This document shows positions 5,996 through 6,201 of a DNA stretch of 6,201 nt, one piece after another. A program made the position numbers and the translations under genes. The stretch's first letter is position 1; each line of letters begins with the position of its first letter. Below the pieces are notes generated by a model, which was given only the letters and a program-made list of their open reading frames with translations, searched no databases and was not told where the DNA came from. Origin of the DNA: DAOSVX01 sp964616495 (GTDB lineage Bacteria > Bacillota_I > Bacilli_A > RF39 > UBA660). The stretch is from assembly GCA_964616495.1 (NCBI GenBank), contig CAZTRF010000055.1, positions 1-6,201 on the forward strand, given 5' to 3'.

Positions 5996-6004
5996 GGGGG
6001 GGGG
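5996..6004 (+). repeat. Run of nine G (homopolymer tract)
   Basis: Nine consecutive G lie in the gap after the 53-residue gene, in DNA that is otherwise AT-rich. CCC at 5989-5991 could pair with part of it across a TTGC loop. Five bases after the run comes an ATG (6010) opening only five codons (MGNFI) before TAG inside the terminator hairpin. The run could act as a ribosome site or a slippage-prone tract, or it could be a sequencing artefact. Confidence 0.7.
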
Positions 6005-6014
6005 TAATTATGGG

Positions 6015-6045
6015 AAACTTTATCTAGAATAGATAAAGTTTTTTT
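6015..6045 (+). terminator. Rho-independent terminator before the last gene
   Basis: An 11-bp perfect stem, AAACTTTATCT (6015-6025) pairing with AGATAAAGTTT (6031-6041), with a 5-base loop AGAAT, runs into seven T (6039-6045). It closes the popT-like / 53-residue gene transcript, so the following gene should have its own promoter or depend on read-through. Confidence 0.87.
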
Positions 6046-6068
6046 GTGTACAAAAAAGAAAGGGAATT

Positions 6069-6201
6069 ATGCTACCAGAGTTTGTAATGAATCGAAAAAC
6101 TTATTTAATAGCTGGTGCTTTATTTGCAGTAATTTGTTTGCTGGGCTTTTCTTTTGCTTATTTTCAAACATATAACCCTGATGTTAATTCAAATAAGATA
6201 T
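6069..6201 (+). CDS. Signal-anchored protein, N-terminal part (3' end outside window)
   Basis: The reading frame from ATG 6069 stays open to the window edge, giving 44 residues. The ATG is preceded by AAAGGG (6059-6064), a fair ribosome site 4 bases away. The product starts MLPEFVMNRK, followed by one hydrophobic helix (LIAGALFAVICLLGFSFAYF, about 13-32) and a polar, Asn-rich continuation (QTYNPDVNSNK). This is a membrane anchor or uncleaved signal with the rest of the protein most likely outside the cell. No family can be named from this fragment. ATG at 6087 (MNRK) is a possible alternative start but has a poorer ribosome site. Confidence 0.65.
   Translation, partial: MLPEFVMNRKTYLIAGALFAVICLLGFSFAYFQTYNPDVNSNKI

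Noticed and set aside
5971..6027. 18-codon ORF crossing the run of nine G
   Set aside because: It begins inside the 53-residue gene in another frame, has no ribosome site for its ATG at 5971 and ends in the terminator. No frame through the G run opens a longer protein, so frame-switching of a coding gene by slippage is not supported.
1..6201. CRISPR arrays, tRNA or rRNA genes, transposases, phage genes
   Set aside because: No spaced identical repeats, no tRNA-like TTCRA arm with an acceptor stem, and no transposase or integrase motifs were seen on either strand.

Overview
The window is AT-rich, compact bacterial DNA with every supportable gene on the + strand. It looks like a small-genome Firmicute or Mollicutes-related lineage of the Bacilli (for example the gut-associated RF39-type groups), judged from base composition, AAA/TTA/ATT-rich codon use and the protein families present. 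The standard code fits: Trp is TGG throughout, and one gene (285-878) ends in TGA, so there is no sign of the Mycoplasma TGA=Trp code. The lineage call is an inference, not a database match.

Layout. Positions 1-1578 form one translation-related run: the 3' end of asnS (asparaginyl-tRNA synthetase), an unrecognised 197-residue protein with a possible CheD/NTAN1-like Cys-His arrangement, and a YebC-family translation factor whose start overlaps the gene before it. A rho-independent terminator (1580-1604) closes this run. Next is a PIG-V-like GT-C membrane glycosyltransferase (1617-2678), followed by an OmpR/PhoB-type response regulator (2729-3391) and its sensor histidine kinase (3375-4763), which overlap by 17 bases. 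A 214-base gap follows with no intact gene but dense signals: an operator-promoter, a strong orphan Shine-Dalgarno sequence, a terminator and a second possible promoter. Then come a DUF368/PopT undecaprenyl-phosphate translocase (4978-5814), a 53-residue pilin-like membrane protein (5823-5984), an intergenic stretch with a run of nine G and a terminator, and the 5' part of a signal-anchored protein (6069 to the window edge).

Most notable. Direct repeats of the type TTCAT-N6-TTCAC with an exact 11-base period occur in two intergenic regions that flank the two-component pair. There are two copies upstream of the response regulator, next to TATAAT, and three copies just after the kinase gene. 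The last of the three lies ten bases from a TATGAT -10 element, the same spacing as in the E. coli phoA Pho box. This suggests a PhoB/PhoP-like system that regulates itself and also drives a second transcript. That second transcript would be only about 130 nt before it meets a strong terminator, and it carries a strong Shine-Dalgarno sequence with no usable ORF behind it. It is a candidate small RNA, attenuated leader of the popT-like gene, or relic of a small gene. The run of nine G at 5996-6004 is also striking in such AT-rich DNA.
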